Source: Vibrio barjaei (GTDB taxonomy: Bacteria > Pseudomonadota > Gammaproteobacteria > Enterobacterales > Vibrionaceae). From it: a stretch of 64,000 bases of DNA. Position numbers and translations under genes: made by a program. The stretch is from the NCBI RefSeq assembly GCF_001639065.2, contig NZ_LQXO02000012.1, positions 1 through 64,000 of the forward strand, read 5' to 3'. The notes beneath the pieces were generated by a model. The model searched no databases. It was not told the origin of the DNA and saw only the letters and a program-made list of their open reading frames with translations. This document shows positions 53,107-61,386 of this stretch, in pieces. Positions within the stretch are counted from its first letter, which is position 1. The number at the start of each line of letters is the position of its first letter.

Positions 53107-54138
53107 GTGGCGATTTGGTTACAACTCAGAAAATGGTTTCATTCTCATCTGTTCGAACTCAGGTTTAAAAGCTTAACGGCTGCCATTTTGCTTTATGCTG
53201 GCTTGTCATGGGTATTACTCAGGGCCAGTGGCGAAACGGACCTGACGGTTCCTATTTCTCAATTCATCTACTTTATTGTCGTTACCGCTTCAACGGTTGG
53301 TTACGGCGACTTATCTCCAACGACGGAAGCAGGTCGTTGGGTGGCTATCTTATTTGTCATCCCCGGGGGACTGATGTTGTTTGCGGCGTTACTTGGCCGC
53401 TTAGCAGCACTCGGGCTCGATTCTTGGCGTTCTGGACAACTCGGTAAAAGGAAAGTAAATGTGGAAAATCATATTCTAATGTTGGGTTGGAATGGTCAGC
53501 GTACTATTCATCTTATTCGTATGTTGCAACATGAAGAGACAGGTCGCAGACCTATAGTTTTGTGCAGTCGTTCGGATATCGAAAACCCGCTTCCCGGTGA
53601 GATTTCTTTTGTCAAAGTGAACAGCTACACCGACGGACGAGAAATGGAGAAAACCAACATCGAAACCGCTAGTTGTATTCTTATTGATAACCCCGAAGAT
53701 GATATAACCCTCTCTGCGGCCCTTTATTGCTCGAACCGCAACCCTAATGCTCACCTGCTGGTTTATTTCAAAGACGAAGCGCTGAGCGACCTTCTACATC
53801 AACACTGTCCAAACTCAGAATGCATTCCAGCTGTAGGAGCGGAAATGCTTGCTAAGGCCGCGGTTGACCCAGGTTCAAGTGCCTTACATCAAGAGCTATT
53901 AAGCTCAACACGAGGCATGACACAATACTCGGTTCACTACCCAAACGATGCTCCAGACTCATCGGTCGAAGCCTTGTTCAACTGGATGAAAGTAGAGTAC
54001 CAAGCGACTTTAATCGCAGTGGATGTAGGAAATGGCATCATTCTTAACCCAGATCTCGAACAATCCATTTCCGCTGGCAATAAATTGTTCTATATCGCCG
54101 ACGAGCGAATTGACAATTTTTCTTGGAAAAACCTCTAG
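53107..54138 (+). CDS. Potassium channel with cytoplasmic RCK/TrkA-N domain (GTG start)
   Basis: The channel subunit has 343 residues. TM1 (about 22-40), a pore loop with the K+ selectivity filter TVGYGD (63-68) and TM2 (about 76-98) form a two-TM pore. A cytoplasmic regulator domain (about 115-340) starts with a Rossmann-like HILMLGWNGQRTIHLI, which replaces the usual GxGxxG. Nucleotide binding may therefore be altered. It resembles Kch/MthK-type channels. It is a single gene after nadA and no terminator is obvious before the next operon. Confidence 0.85.
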   Translation: MAIWLQLRKWFHSHLFELRFKSLTAAILLYAGLSWVLLRASGETDLTVPISQFIYFIVVTASTVGYGDLSPTTEAGRWVAILFVIPGGLMLFAALLGRLAALGLDSWRSGQLGKRKVNVENHILMLGWNGQRTIHLIRMLQHEETGRRPIVLCSRSDIENPLPGEISFVKVNSYTDGREMEKTNIETASCILIDNPEDDITLSAALYCSNRNPNAHLLVYFKDEALSDLLHQHCPNSECIPAVGAEMLAKAAVDPGSSALHQELLSSTRGMTQYSVHYPNDAPDSSVEALFNWMKVEYQATLIAVDVGNGIILNPDLEQSISAGNKLFYIADERIDNFSWKNL

Positions 54139-54207
54139 CCACAAGCCTATGTCATCAAATTGTTCATCGATATTTGAAATGTGAATAATTTGAGAAAGAA
54201 AAATATC

Positions 54208-54236
54208 TTGATACGGAAATGTGTTCTGTTTATTAT
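54208..54236 (+). promoter_or_regulatory. Predicted promoter of the outer-membrane barrel operon
   Basis: TTGATA (54208-54213), a 17-nt spacer and TATTAT (54231-54236) form a near-consensus sigma-70 promoter. The start is expected near 54243. Confidence 0.6.
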
Positions 54237-54255
54237 GCGCGCGCTTTTTTGAAAA

Positions 54256-54277
54256 AATGAATGAACGTTCATTCATT
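54256..54277. promoter_or_regulatory. 22-bp perfect palindrome, TetR-type operator candidate
   Basis: Arms AATGAATGAAC and GTTCATTCATT meet without a spacer. The site covers about +13 to +34 of the predicted transcript, an ideal repressor position. Gapless palindromes of about 20 bp are characteristic of TetR-family repressors, but no TetR gene lies in the window. Confidence 0.7.
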
Positions 54278-54299
54278 GATTATGGGAACCTTACAATTC

Positions 54300-55601
54300 A
54301 TGCGCGTAAACTTGTTGTCGCTACTTGTCCTTTCTGCTATTGCACCATCTATTGTGGCCGCGAAAGAAGACGTCGTTATACCTAGCTATGCTCAACTTGA
54401 AACCAAGAAAGAAGAGATGGTGTTCGAACACGACGTTACTAAAGCAGACGCTAAGGTAGACGAATACGATGACGCTATCTCAAAACTAAAAGACGACAAT
54501 ACCGATAGCCGCTATTCAGAGACCATCTCAGATCTAAAGTACGCAAAAAAATACTACCGTGAAGTGAATGGGTTACCCATGTTCAGCTTCCTAGGTGGAC
54601 CTGCATTTACTCCGGAACAAGGTGTACTTGTTGCGGTAGGTGGTTTGTATTCATTCAAAACCGACCGTGAACAGCAACAACTGCAACGCTCAAGTGTCTC
54701 GGCATTTATCATCGGTAACTATGTTGATTCGGAAGTAGGTTATGGTTTGCGAGCTAAACATGACCTGTTTTGGAATAACGATGATATTCAATTCCAAGGT
54801 GCATGGAACGCAGGTACTCAAGGCAAACACTATTGGGGCATCGGCTATGATGCCGCGCAACAGTTTGATTTTGGCGATGTCACTCAATACAAAGCCAACA
54901 CCAACAATTATAAAGGCAATTTGATCTTTCGAATGGTCGACAACTGGTTTGCAGGCCCCGCAATAAAGCTGAATTACTTTAGTCCAACCACCGAACCTGA
55001 TTCGGCGATATTGGATGAAAATTTTAACGAGTTCAAAGATAAACCTTTTACATGGGGTCTAGGTGGCAGCATTCAATACGATTCTCGTGACGTTGCCGTT
55101 AACCCTTGGAGTGGCTCTTTGTTTAGAACAGAGGTGCTGCTGTATAGCGAAGCACTAGGCAGTCAAGCTGAGTACCAGAAACTGGACGTGGAATATCGAA
55201 CTTTCCATAGTTTCCAGAAGGGTCGAGTGTTGGCAGTGCTAGGTCGATTCCAACAAGCTTTTGGCGATACGCCGTATTACGACATGCCTGAACTAGGCGG
55301 CGCAAACTCGATGCGCGGTTACTATCAAGGCCAATATCGTGACAAGGTGACGGCAGAAGTAACCGCTGAATACCGACATACATTCCGTCGTAGCTCAGGC
55401 GCGCTATCTAACCATGGCATTACCGCATGGACGGGCGTGGGCTCGGTGGGAGAGTCTGTCGAAGATTTATCGGGACACGCTATTTTGTCTTATGGCATTG
55501 GCTATCGCTATGAACTTCAACCGCGCATGAACATCCGCCTTGATTTAGGGATGGGTAAACATGGCTCGGCATTTTATTTCAACTTTACTGAAGCTTTTTA
55601 G
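54300..55601 (+). CDS. BamA/TamA-type outer membrane barrel without POTRA domains
   Basis: The protein has 433 residues with signal peptide MRVNLLSLLVLSAIAPSIVAA. A short charged helical region (about 22-85) takes the place of POTRA domains, followed by a C-terminal surface-antigen/Omp85-like barrel. The barrel signature GGANSMRGYYQGQY near residue 345 matches the GxRGY loop of Omp85 proteins, and the last residue is Phe. In-frame ATGs at 54261 and 54282 exist, but the first lies inside the palindrome and the signal peptide favours 54300. It is first in a two-gene operon. Its role is unknown; transport or barrel insertion is possible. Confidence 0.78.
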   Translation: MRVNLLSLLVLSAIAPSIVAAKEDVVIPSYAQLETKKEEMVFEHDVTKADAKVDEYDDAISKLKDDNTDSRYSETISDLKYAKKYYREVNGLPMFSFLGGPAFTPEQGVLVAVGGLYSFKTDREQQQLQRSSVSAFIIGNYVDSEVGYGLRAKHDLFWNNDDIQFQGAWNAGTQGKHYWGIGYDAAQQFDFGDVTQYKANTNNYKGNLIFRMVDNWFAGPAIKLNYFSPTTEPDSAILDENFNEFKDKPFTWGLGGSIQYDSRDVAVNPWSGSLFRTEVLLYSEALGSQAEYQKLDVEYRTFHSFQKGRVLAVLGRFQQAFGDTPYYDMPELGGANSMRGYYQGQYRDKVTAEVTAEYRHTFRRSSGALSNHGITAWTGVGSVGESVEDLSGHAILSYGIGYRYELQPRMNIRLDLGMGKHGSAFYFNFTEAF

Positions 55602-55611
55602 GTAAACCGTT

Positions 55612-56556
55612 TTGATTAGATTACTAACCATACTCGTTCTTACATCCCTTTATATGGTATTAAATACTGTATATGCGGCGAGTGATGAACTGAAACAACA
55701 AGTAGAAAGAGAGAAGAACCAAGCGCACTGGAGTGGTCTACCGGTTTGGGGTGAGCAGGCTCGTGACCTAGGTTATGAGTTACCGATTCCCGTTGGTTTT
55801 GGCATTTATATGAACTCTCAAGATGTTGAGTATGTGGCGACGGATGATTTCAAAATTGACGCAACAGGTGGGCTACTTGGCGGTCGTAACAAGCCTAATC
55901 ACTATGTCGTACCAGCAGATGATGTATCGATTAAAGGGTCTGATAAGAGTGTTCAGCTTAGACTTGACGCATGGGTATTTCCATTCCTAAATGTTTATGG
56001 TTTAGCAGGCTATACCGAAGGAAATAAGGAGATCAGCGCCGATCTTTCCAATGCAACACGTAATGGCAAACCGTTTCCTGTACCAGCGACCATACCAATC
56101 AACATCGAATATGAAGCCTACAACTTAGGTATTGGTGCGGTACTTGCGACGCAGTTTGAAGTGATCGATGGATTCAACCCAATTATTGTCACGGCAGCGG
56201 GTGCTGTAACCAATGCTTGGACCACCACGACAGACAGTACCATTTTAACCAAAATCGGTGCGGTGCGAGTTGGTCAGCGTTATGACGTACCTTACGGTAA
56301 GCTAACGATGTTATTGGGTTATCAGTATCAAAGCATTGAGCAGAACGTGACAGGTAGCTTAACCGACTTGCAAGTTGGTGGTTTGAACCTTGCTGATGAA
56401 CTGCGCTTTGACGTAAACCTAAAAAGCAAAGAAACATCCAACATGTCACTCGCAGCAGTCTACGACTTTGGCTATGAGAAAGAGTGGAACTTAATGGCGG
56501 AATACAGCTTCCTGAACTGGAATCAGCTGATTGTGTCGATGGGTTACCGTTTCTAA
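55612..56556 (+). CDS. Putative outer membrane beta-barrel protein
   Basis: The protein has 314 residues with a signal peptide ending VYAA (about 23), then alternating hydrophobic/polar beta strands and a C-terminal NWNQLIVSMGYRF. The terminal Phe is the usual sorting signal for Bam. No family is recognised. It begins 10 nt after the BamA-like gene at TTG 55612, and a shared terminator follows. It is presumably co-regulated by the TetR-type palindrome. It may be a channel or partner of the upstream barrel; this is inferred from position only. Confidence 0.68.
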   Translation: MIRLLTILVLTSLYMVLNTVYAASDELKQQVEREKNQAHWSGLPVWGEQARDLGYELPIPVGFGIYMNSQDVEYVATDDFKIDATGGLLGGRNKPNHYVVPADDVSIKGSDKSVQLRLDAWVFPFLNVYGLAGYTEGNKEISADLSNATRNGKPFPVPATIPINIEYEAYNLGIGAVLATQFEVIDGFNPIIVTAAGAVTNAWTTTTDSTILTKIGAVRVGQRYDVPYGKLTMLLGYQYQSIEQNVTGSLTDLQVGGLNLADELRFDVNLKSKETSNMSLAAVYDFGYEKEWNLMAEYSFLNWNQLIVSMGYRF

Positions 56557-56563
56557 AAATAAT

Positions 56564-56592
56564 AAAAAGCTCCTCATTATGAGGAGCTTTTT
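56564..56592. terminator. Bidirectional terminator
   Basis: AAAAAGCTCCTCA, loop TTA, TGAGGAGCTTTTT: perfect 13-bp arms between convergent genes. Confidence 0.9.
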
Positions 56593-56595
56593 GCA

Positions 56596-57165
56596 TTACT
56601 GCTGCTCAGCTAGTACCGCGCCTTTTTGCGTAATGCCACAAAGCATCATTGGCATAGCATTATAGATTTCAGCAAACTGCTCCAAACCTTCAATACCTTG
56701 TGCTTGTAGCGTTGCGATAGATGTCTCTGGGTCGTAAAGCATGCTCAATGATAGTAGCACGCCGCCTAACAGAGCGTTGTCTTCACTGTGCTCTGGCATG
56801 ATAGTTTCCCAGTCATCTCTAGCCAATTGCCAACCCTGAAGAACACCTTCACAGAAGTCTTTGGTTGCCAACGTCATGATCTCTTCTTCGTCTAGTTCAC
56901 AACCTTCTGGCCACTGCCATTCGCCGTCTAATAGAGCAGGGCGGAAGTCGTTCCACAAGCCAATAATTGCTTGTGCGTAAGTTTCTAACTGCTCACCGGA
57001 TGTGAATGGTGCTACTTCCTCACCACCCCATAAAAATGGTAGCCACTCTTCTGGTGGTAGCGTATGTGGCGCAGCGGCCATCGAGGTGACAAAGCCTTGT
57101 GTTTGCGCTTCGTTAAGAAGTTTACCTTCTAACTCAGGAAGGGAAAGTATGTCTTTTAATGTCAA
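56596..57165 (-). CDS. UPF0149 / YecA-like protein
   Basis: The 189-residue acidic protein is of the UPF0149 (YecA/YgfB) family, with GFVTSMAAAPHTLPPEEWLPFLWGG split over residues 25-50 and FCEGVLQGWQLARDDW. These helical proteins have no agreed function; some members act as regulators in pseudomonads. The C-terminal SEC-C zinc motif found in longer YecA proteins is absent. It is a single leftward gene. Confidence 0.83.
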   Translation of the reverse strand: MTLKDILSLPELEGKLLNEAQTQGFVTSMAAAPHTLPPEEWLPFLWGGEEVAPFTSGEQLETYAQAIIGLWNDFRPALLDGEWQWPEGCELDEEEIMTLATKDFCEGVLQGWQLARDDWETIMPEHSEDNALLGGVLLSLSMLYDPETSIATLQAQGIEGLEQFAEIYNAMPMMLCGITQKGAVLAEQQ

Positions 57166-57276
57166 AATGCTTTACCGTAAAGGCGAAAATGATGCTTAAT
57201 AGTAACAAGCTACAGACGAATAAAATAGACGAAATTATCTGAGTCGAACAAGAAGAAAAGGATCGCTTCTCTAGTT

Positions 57277-59481
57277 ATGGTTATCAACGAGTCTCTCAAA
57301 AAGAAAAGTGTCGTCGCGCTAGCGCTGTACCTAGCTCTGTTTATCGCGGTATTCGGAAGCATCACCTATATGGTGGTGGAGTCTCCAGTTCGTGCCAAGC
57401 TCGAAGAAAACCTCGATATCAAAAACGAGTTTCTCGCCGCCGAGATCTCAGCGCCACTTTCCAGCTCTGTGGGTGTATTGAAAAGCATCGTCGCTATGGC
57501 GCAGTCCATTGAAAACCGCACCGCACTCGATGAAGCGCTCTGCCAGGTATTTAAGCTTAATGATGGAATCGCCGTGAGTGGTGGCATTTGGCCTGAACCG
57601 TATTCTGTAGACCCCAACGTTAAACTCACCAGTCTGTTCTATAACCGTACCAGTGATGGAACGGTGGATAAAATTGATCTTTGGAACAACCCCGAAGCTG
57701 ACGGTTATCACTTAGAGCCGTGGTACACCTCAGTAAAAAATCAGCCTGTGAATACTATTACATGGTCTGAGGTGTACATCGATCCTTATACCCACGTGCA
57801 AATGATCACGGCTTCAGCGCCTTATTACTTAAATGGTCAATTTGCTGGAGTTGCTACCGTCGATCTTTCACTAGAAAACCTAGTGAAATTCGTCAAAAGT
57901 AAAGCAAGAGAGCACGATCTTGGGGTGATCGTGCGCGACACGAACAATCATGTGATTACCGAGCACAACTTCCGAGTAGGGCGTGATATTTACGTCAGTC
58001 AACGTCAATTTGGTGATTTTGATTGGAGTCTAGAAGTCGTCAATGCGAGACGACTGGTATCTGATCAAGTGTCAGACATCGTAATGGCAGTCGAGTTGGG
58101 TATCGTGCCGGTCATGCTGCTTTGTTTGATGTTTGGCTATTACCTTATTAGCCAATATCTCATTAAGCCGATTACTGATATTGCTAAGAAAGTCGATGAG
58201 TCCAAAGAGGGCGGTAGTATCGATATTAACTATCAAAGTCCGGACGAGATTCGCTACCTCATTGACACCTTCAATGAAAAAACCATTTACCTAGACCAGG
58301 AACGTGTCAAAGCGCAGGCTTCCACTAAAGCAAAAACGGCGTTCCTAGCCACGCTCTCCCATGAAATCCGAACACCGATGAACGGTGTATTGGGCACCGC
58401 TCAAATCTTACTTAAAACCGACCTCAATCTAGAGCAGCGCAAACTACTCAAAACCCTTTATGATTCAGGCGATCATATGATGTCTCTGTTGAACGAGATA
58501 TTGGATTACTCGAAGATTGAGCAAGGTCACCTTGAGCTTGAAAATCGTCCATTCCCGCTGAGCTCCATCATTGGCAGTATGCACAGCGTTTATCACACCT
58601 TATGCAATGAGAAAGGGCTACGTTTTAGCGTCTTCTCGGAAGTTGATGAAATTCGCTGGTATTCCGGCGATAAAGCGCGCCTGCGTCAAATCCTATTTAA
58701 CTTGCTCAACAACGCGGTTAAGTTTACTTCACAAGGAATGGTGGAAGTCTACTTGTCTGAAGAAGTGAATGATGGAGTGACGGCGCTCGTTATCCGAGTC
58801 AAAGACACTGGAATAGGAATCTCACCCGACGCGCAAGCGAGAGTGTTTAAGCCATTTGAGCAAGCCGAATCGAGCACCACGCGCCGCTTTGGAGGTACTG
58901 GGCTTGGTCTTGCGATAGTGCAAGAGATTACTCACTGTATGGGAGGCAACATCACGCTTACCAGTCAGGAAGGGATGGGATCTGAGTTTACGGTTCGCGT
59001 CCAACTTGAACCATGCAAACCAAAAGCGTTAGATGTTCATATTGAACGTCACCTCGACTATCGTGGACTCAAAGCGCTTATCGTCGAGGATAATCGCACC
59101 AACACCATCATTATCGAGACCTTTATGAAGCGTAAAGGCTTTATCACTTCTTCGGTAGAAAACGGCGAACTGGCACTAAAAGCCGTCTCAACCCAACAGT
59201 TTGATCTTATCTTAATGGATAACCATATGCCTGTTATGGATGGGGTAGAGGCTATCGCGGGTATCCGTAATATGCTCGGCCGTGAAAAAGATACCTTGAT
59301 CTTCGGTTGTACCGCCGATGTCTTTAAAGAGACCCGAGAGCGCATGTTAGGCGCTGGCGCAGACTTTATTGTTGGTAAGCCCATTGATGAAAGAGTATTA
59401 GACGATGCGCTGTATCAATACGCCAACAAGCTATTCCAATTCTCAAGCAAACGCCGTTCAAACGTAGAGTCTCTGCGTTAA
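57277..59481 (+). CDS. Hybrid sensor histidine kinase/response regulator with Cache sensor
   Basis: The protein has 734 residues. TM1 is at about 12-32, a periplasmic Cache-like domain at about 36-265 (SGGIWPEPYS, WSEVYIDPYTHVQMITASAPY) and TM2 at about 270-292, followed by HAMP. The HisKA domain carries phospho-acceptor His362 in LSHEIRTPMNG. The HATPase domain has N, G1 and G2 boxes (NLLNNAVKF, DTGIGIS, GGTGLGLAI). A C-terminal receiver has Asp648 in LILMDNHMPVMDG. There is no Hpt domain and no cognate regulator nearby, so phosphotransfer must involve a protein encoded elsewhere. The signal is unknown. Confidence 0.92.
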   Translation: MVINESLKKKSVVALALYLALFIAVFGSITYMVVESPVRAKLEENLDIKNEFLAAEISAPLSSSVGVLKSIVAMAQSIENRTALDEALCQVFKLNDGIAVSGGIWPEPYSVDPNVKLTSLFYNRTSDGTVDKIDLWNNPEADGYHLEPWYTSVKNQPVNTITWSEVYIDPYTHVQMITASAPYYLNGQFAGVATVDLSLENLVKFVKSKAREHDLGVIVRDTNNHVITEHNFRVGRDIYVSQRQFGDFDWSLEVVNARRLVSDQVSDIVMAVELGIVPVMLLCLMFGYYLISQYLIKPITDIAKKVDESKEGGSIDINYQSPDEIRYLIDTFNEKTIYLDQERVKAQASTKAKTAFLATLSHEIRTPMNGVLGTAQILLKTDLNLEQRKLLKTLYDSGDHMMSLLNEILDYSKIEQGHLELENRPFPLSSIIGSMHSVYHTLCNEKGLRFSVFSEVDEIRWYSGDKARLRQILFNLLNNAVKFTSQGMVEVYLSEEVNDGVTALVIRVKDTGIGISPDAQARVFKPFEQAESSTTRRFGGTGLGLAIVQEITHCMGGNITLTSQEGMGSEFTVRVQLEPCKPKALDVHIERHLDYRGLKALIVEDNRTNTIIIETFMKRKGFITSSVENGELALKAVSTQQFDLILMDNHMPVMDGVEAIAGIRNMLGREKDTLIFGCTADVFKETRERMLGAGADFIVGKPIDERVLDDALYQYANKLFQFSSKRRSNVESLR

Positions 59482-59848
59482 CCCTTCGTAGTGACGCCGT
59501 TATTGGCGTCACTGCACCTTCCTAGCTTGTTATTCAACTCACTAGATTTCATAAAACACCCATTTCGGCGCCATCCACCCCGTAAGCCTAAGTAAACTCT
59601 GCTTAGACAAGAACATCTAATTGTTTAGAGCTGTAACTATTGTACATAACGTGCCACTAACTCACTGAATATCAGTGGTATAGTCAATAAATGTAATCAA
59701 ATTACAACAAATAGCGAGTTTATCTAGTTTGAACTTTAAAATTGGTGATTAATTTACCAAGTAACTTTAAATACGGTATGTAAAACTACCAAATTGGTGT
59801 TCTAATAGCGACGAAATCTAGATAGTAAAAGATATCTAGTTATATGAA
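59482..59848. other. AT-rich intergenic region upstream of alaE
   Basis: The 367 nt hold a GTGACGCC/GGCGTCAC hairpin at 59491-59512 without a T-run (weak terminator of the kinase gene). A CACTGA-ATA-TCAGTG palindrome lies at 59663-59677 and a perfect TGTAAT-CAA-ATTACA palindrome at 59692-59706. The last 150 nt are very AT-rich. These palindromes may serve alaE; the factors are unknown. No gene is seen. Confidence 0.55.
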
Positions 59849-60346
59849 TTGCCAAAAGCATTTTTTGATAGTTTATTATTCCGTGAGATTCCTGAATTGA
59901 AACCTAAAGCTCCTTTTTGTATTCGTAACGCCGCAGCAGACACTTTTGCTATGGTCGTCTTCTGTTTCGTCTCTGGCATGCTAATCGAAGTATTAGTATC
60001 TGGCATGACGTTCGAACAGTCACTGGCATCACGTTTACTGTCGATCCCCGTTAATATTGCAATTGCATGGCCATATGGCGTTTTCCGTGACTGGGCACTA
60101 AGACAAGGCGCGAAAGTATCAGGTTCAGGCACCATGAAGGCCATTTCAGACCTGATCGCCTATGTAGCATTTCAGTCGCCAGTATACGCAGCGATTCTAT
60201 TTACTGTAGGCGCATCGACTGACCAAATCATCACCGCAGTATCGAGTAACGCAGTAGTATCATGCGGAATGGGCGTACTTTACGGCTACTTCCTAGACCT
60301 ATGTCGCCGCTGGTTCCGAGTACCGGGTTACTACCAAAGCGTCTGA
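59849..60346 (+). CDS. alaE: L-alanine exporter AlaE
   Basis: The small inner-membrane exporter has 165 residues from TTG 59849, or 149 from TTG 59897. Four transmembrane segments are seen. The conserved [21 protein letters not shown], split over 30-52, and [17 protein letters not shown] and [12 protein letters not shown] match E. coli AlaE closely. It exports L-alanine and relieves toxic peptide-derived accumulation. Neither start has a strong ribosome site; the shorter form is nearer the E. coli length (149 residues), so the start is uncertain. Confidence 0.9.
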   Translation: MPKAFFDSLLFREIPELKPKAPFCIRNAAADTFAMVVFCFVSGMLIEVLVSGMTFEQSLASRLLSIPVNIAIAWPYGVFRDWALRQGAKVSGSGTMKAISDLIAYVAFQSPVYAAILFTVGASTDQIITAVSSNAVVSCGMGVLYGYFLDLCRRWFRVPGYYQSV

Positions 60347-60422
60347 TTTGCCGATCATTTGATCGAATTAATCACAAAGTAAGCAAACAATTAAAAAAGA
60401 GCGCTTTTTTCCCGATTTGCAC

Positions 60423-60460
60423 TTGACCCCATCAAGGATAATCATTAAATTAGCGCCTCG
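60423..60460 (+). promoter_or_regulatory. Promoter of tRNA-Ser with GC-rich discriminator
   Basis: TTGACC (60423-60428), 17 nt, TAAATT (60446-60451), then GCGCCTCG at the expected start. The GC-rich discriminator is typical of stringently controlled stable-RNA promoters. Confidence 0.65.
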
Positions 60461-60487
60461 TTAGCCAACAGCGCTAACAAACAATAC

Positions 60488-60575
60488 GGTGAGTTGTCCG
60501 AGTGGCTGAAGGAGCACGCCTGGAAAGTGTGTATACGGCAACGTATCGAGAGTTCGAATCTCTCACTCACCGCCA
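60488..60575 (+). tRNA. tRNA-Ser(GGA)
   Basis: The 88-nt gene has acceptor arms GGTGAGT/ACTCACC and an anticodon stem CACGC/GTGTG. The loop CTGGAAA gives anticodon GGA (60522-60524). It has a long variable arm as in class II tRNAs, a TTCGAAT T-loop and an encoded CCA. It reads UCC/UCU. The region beyond it is accessory, so it may be an integration site. Confidence 0.96.
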
Positions 60576-60582
60576 CATTCGA

Positions 60583-60610
60583 AGCCCCAGCAGAAATGCT
60601 GGGGCTTTTT
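60583..60610 (+). terminator. Intrinsic terminator of tRNA-Ser
   Basis: AGCCCCAGCA, GAAA loop, TGCTGGGGCT, then TTTT. Confidence 0.92.
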
Positions 60611-60759
60611 CGTTTCCATACTTCCCCCCCCTTTCTATGACCGACAGCCTTTTCATTAAATAGTGACTTAGGTCAAAACATCTCGTACTAACCTAGCACT
60701 CTCTAGCTTTATGCAACTTGGCCCTATAAGATGGTTTCAGTTCAAAACGGGGTATCATA

Positions 60760-61386
60760 ATGTCTATAACCTCCTCTTTTTACGCGGAAAATGCAGATGA
60801 ACTTGCCAAACAATATAATTCTCTAGCGGCTACGAAAGTCCATCACGTTTGGCGAAAGTACTGGCCCAGTGTAGGAGACAATGTATTAGATATTGGCGCA
60901 GGCTCGGGAAGAGATTCACTTTGGTTTACTCGTCTGGGCTGTCATGTGGTTGCATGTGAACCTTGCAAAGAGCTGCTCGTTTTAGGGAGTGCTCACACTG
61001 GGAAAGAGGTTGTATGGCTTGATGATAGGCTTCCTGACCTTAAACAACTATCAAAGCTTAATACTAAATTTGATGTCATTTTGGTCTCTGCGGTTTGGAT
61101 GCATATTCCTAGTAACTTGCGTAAAAAGGCGTTGAATGCCCTAGTTAACCATCTGAAAAATAGTGGTGTTATTGTGATTTCATTGCGTCATGGTTTATTC
61201 AATGATGGCCGCGAGTCTTACTCTGTTTCGGTTGAAGAGTTAACGGAACTGGCGAGTGACTTCAACTTAGCTTTAGTTGATGTATTCAATGGCGAAGACA
61301 TACAACATAGGCAAGGAGTCAGCTGGCAAACCGCTGTGCTAAGAAACAATCCAAGTGTTGATAGGGAGGGACGACATGGCTCTTGA
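60760..61386 (+). CDS. Class I SAM-dependent methyltransferase, partner of an HNH endonuclease
   Basis: The methyltransferase has 208 residues. Motif I is VLDIGAGSGRDS (about 43-54), the acidic end of strand 2 is VVACEP, and motif IV is VSAVWMHIPSN. The D/N-P-P-Y/F motif of DNA amino-methyltransferases and the PC motif of cytosine-5 enzymes are absent. It therefore may methylate a small molecule, protein or RNA rather than DNA. GGGG lies 8 nt before the ATG. The stop overlaps the endonuclease gene by 11 nt, so the two are translationally coupled. It lies just after tRNA-Ser. Confidence 0.82.
   Translation: MSITSSFYAENADELAKQYNSLAATKVHHVWRKYWPSVGDNVLDIGAGSGRDSLWFTRLGCHVVACEPCKELLVLGSAHTGKEVVWLDDRLPDLKQLSKLNTKFDVILVSAVWMHIPSNLRKKALNALVNHLKNSGVIVISLRHGLFNDGRESYSVSVEELTELASDFNLALVDVFNGEDIQHRQGVSWQTAVLRNNPSVDREGRHGS

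Noticed and set aside
57277..59481. Identification of the hybrid kinase as LuxQ or TorS
   Set aside because: No luxP or torR/torT neighbour, shorter than either, and the sensor looks like a Cache domain of unknown ligand.
60391..60412. Terminator after alaE (A-run, AGCGCT, T-run)
   Set aside because: AGCGCT is self-complementary with no loop, so a stable hairpin cannot form.
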